Source: Aquirhabdus sp. (GTDB taxonomy: Bacteria > Pseudomonadota > Gammaproteobacteria > Pseudomonadales > Moraxellaceae). From it: a DNA stretch of 64,000 bases. This document shows positions 62,428-64,000 of this stretch, one piece after another. The stretch spans positions 5,263 through 69,262 of the forward strand of contig JASLHI010000045.1 in the NCBI GenBank assembly GCA_030149815.1. Reading direction: 5' to 3'. Each line of letters begins with the position of its first letter. Position 1 is the first letter of the stretch. A program made the translations under genes and the position numbers. The notes under the pieces are model-generated. The model did not search any database, was not told the DNA's origin, and saw only the letters and a program-made list of their open reading frames with translations.

Positions 62428-63966
62428 TTAAGCGTCTTCTTTCACACCCGTCATATCAACAGAAGTATCATCCATGACTTCGATATTGCTGCGTTTGCCT
62501 TTCTTCGCCTGATCATTACGGCGATTTTCAAGTTTGCTTAAATACTCCGCATCAATACCGCCAGTGACATAGTTACCATCAAATACAGAACAATCAAACT
62601 GCTGAATAGTTGGATTACCTTCGCGAGCGGTATCAATCAAATCATTCAAATCTTGGTAAATCAAACGATCCGCACCGATGATCTGACGAACTTCTTCCAC
62701 GCTATGACCTGATGCAATCAGCTCACTTTTTGCTGGCATATCAATACCATAAACATTCGGGAATTTCACAGGTGGTGCTGCTGAAGCAAAAAATACTTGT
62801 AATGCACCTGCATCACGCGCCATTTGAATAATTTCATGGCAAGTCGTACCGCGCACAATAGAATCATCAACCAGCAGAACATTCTTGCCTTTGAACTCGA
62901 GTTCGACAGGATTCAGTTTTTGACGTACTGATTTTTTACGCTGGCTTTGTCCTGGCATGATGAATGTGCGACCGATATAGCGATTCTTCATGAAGCCTTC
63001 GCGGTATTTCACACCCAAAATTGATGCCAGTTCAAGTGCCGAAGTACGACTCGTTTCAGGAATTGGAATGACGACATCGATTTTATGATCTTCGCCCCAT
63101 TCACGGATAATTTTATGAGCGAGTTTTTCACCCATACGCATCCGTGATTTATAAACGGAAATCCCATCAATCGTTGAATCAGGGCGTGCGAAATACACGT
63201 ATTCAAAAATACATGGGTTGTAAACAGGATTTTTCGCACAAATTTTGGTGAAAATTTCACTGTCTGAATTAATAAAAATCGCTTCGCCTGGCAAAATATC
63301 GCGCACAACACGGAAACCTAGCGCTGTGATCGCAACAGATTCCGACGCAAGAATGTATTCCATTTTACCATTTTCAGCTTCACGCTCACCGTAAATCAGC
63401 GGGCGAATACCATGCGGATCACGGAAACCGAGTAAGCCATAACCTGTAACCATTGCGATTGCCGCATAACCGCCTTCACAGCGACCATAAACCTTGGTCA
63501 CTGCATCAAAAATATCATTTTCATTTGGGTTTTCACGACCGAGCGCTTGCAGTTCATGCGCAAAAACGTTCAGCAAAACTTCTGAGTCTGAATCTGTATT
63601 GATATGACGTAAATCTGAACGGAATAAAGTTGCAGAGATTTTGTCGGCATTAGTCAAGTTGCCATTGTGTGCCAACGTAATGCCATATGGTGAATTCACA
63701 TAGAACGGCTGTGCTTCTGCTGCACTCGAAGAACCTGCGGTTGGATAACGGACATGACCCATGCCAAAGTTACCAACCAAACGACGCATGTGGCGCGTAT
63801 GAAACACGTCACGAACCATGCCGTTTTCTTTACGCAAAAACAAACGTCCATCCTGAAACGTGACAATACCAGCAGCATCTTGCCCACGATGCTGAAGCAT
63901 CGTTAAAGCATCATATAACATTTGATTAACTGGCGTTTGAGCGGCAATGCCTACGATTCCACACAT
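62428..63966 (-). CDS. purF: Amidophosphoribosyltransferase
   Basis: This is the first committed step of purine synthesis: PRPP and glutamine give phosphoribosylamine. The 512-residue protein has the catalytic Cys at position 2 of the primary product (MCGIVGI, exposed after Met removal), RGQDAAGI, GMGHVRYPTAGSS and LAHNGNLTNA of the glutaminase domain, and the PRPP loop LLVDDSIVRGTTCHEI. GAGG lies 7 bases upstream of the ATG. The 3' region is convergent with oxyR. Confidence 0.97.
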   Translation of the reverse strand: MCGIVGIAAQTPVNQMLYDALTMLQHRGQDAAGIVTFQDGRLFLRKENGMVRDVFHTRHMRRLVGNFGMGHVRYPTAGSSSAAEAQPFYVNSPYGITLAHNGNLTNADKISATLFRSDLRHINTDSDSEVLLNVFAHELQALGRENPNENDIFDAVTKVYGRCEGGYAAIAMVTGYGLLGFRDPHGIRPLIYGEREAENGKMEYILASESVAITALGFRVVRDILPGEAIFINSDSEIFTKICAKNPVYNPCIFEYVYFARPDSTIDGISVYKSRMRMGEKLAHKIIREWGEDHKIDVVIPIPETSRTSALELASILGVKYREGFMKNRYIGRTFIMPGQSQRKKSVRQKLNPVELEFKGKNVLLVDDSIVRGTTCHEIIQMARDAGALQVFFASAAPPVKFPNVYGIDMPAKSELIASGHSVEEVRQIIGADRLIYQDLNDLIDTAREGNPTIQQFDCSVFDGNYVTGGIDAEYLSKLENRRNDQAKKGKRSNIEVMDDTSVDMTGVKEDA

Positions 63967-64000
63967 AACAACCTCGCGGATGGCTAAGACTAAAAATAAA

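Noticed and set aside
1..64000. CRISPR arrays, tRNA or rRNA genes, prophage and defence islands
   Set aside because: No regularly spaced direct repeats, cloverleaf-like segments, phage structural genes or known defence proteins were recognised on either strand.

Overview
The window is a 64 kb piece of bacterial chromosome with about 40% G+C and mostly housekeeping content. It looks like a gammaproteobacterium of the Moraxellaceae, most likely Acinetobacter or a near relative. The reasons are the low G+C, a scattered gspE, paired monomeric and dimeric isocitrate dehydrogenases, an OsmC-YcaO fusion, a NodT/HlyD/DUF1656/FUSC efflux operon, and hemL, thiE, rlmKL, oxyR and purF with short intergenic spacers. 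The genus is inferred from gene content only. No rRNA, tRNA, CRISPR array, prophage or intact insertion sequence was seen.

Layout. 1-2.4 kb: ureD and a divergent NiCoT nickel/cobalt permease, followed by a fragment resembling the end of a TetR regulator. 2.6-4.7 kb: a PAS-PAS-GGDEF-EAL cyclic-di-GMP protein. 5.1-11.4 kb: a five-gene minus-strand operon for an aromatic compound (extradiol-type dioxygenase, FAH-type hydrolase, acyl-CoA synthetase, MhpA-like flavin hydroxylase, TetR). It starts from a near-consensus promoter overlapped by a 24-bp palindrome, and the synthetase carries an apparent one-base frameshift near its 5' end. 11.7-14.1 kb: an acyltransferase, then a decayed patch with an IS3-type OrfA remnant and a secreted protein resembling a C39 peptidase without its catalytic residues. 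14.1-22.5 kb: OsmC-YcaO, an ABC-2 exporter, an SDR and an MDR oxidoreductase, a large lipoprotein and a small LMW-phosphatase-like protein. 22.7-27.4 kb: G+C-rich monomeric IDH convergent with icd, then rluE. 27.6-36.1 kb: photolyase, AMP-dependent ligase, M61 peptidase, NDH-2, DUF805 and LLM oxidoreductase. 36.2-42.2 kb: Amt, several exported proteins, and a compact FMN-binding protein / ApbE / four-helix haem-type membrane protein cassette. 42.3-50.6 kb: gspE, TrhA-like, cca, DUF1993, TM2-TPR, hemL and GDT1. 50.8-55.5 kb: the FUSC efflux operon. 55.6-64 kb: thiE, DUF962, rlmKL, DUF2520, an alpha/beta hydrolase-oxyR pair and purF.

Genes that appear to work together are: nickel uptake with urease assembly; the catabolic operon under its own TetR; the FMN-binding protein with its flavin transferase and a membrane electron carrier; the four-component efflux operon; and the two ABC exporter genes. 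Non-coding structure includes three loci of a TTCGACAAGCTCA-type REP repeat, a 121-bp inverted-repeat element, two pairs of short hairpins with different stems but a shared TGTAG flank, and several intrinsic terminators.

The best candidates for new biology are the aromatic operon (substrate unknown), the flavinylation cassette with its signal-less ApbE, and the apparently inactive C39-like secreted protein.
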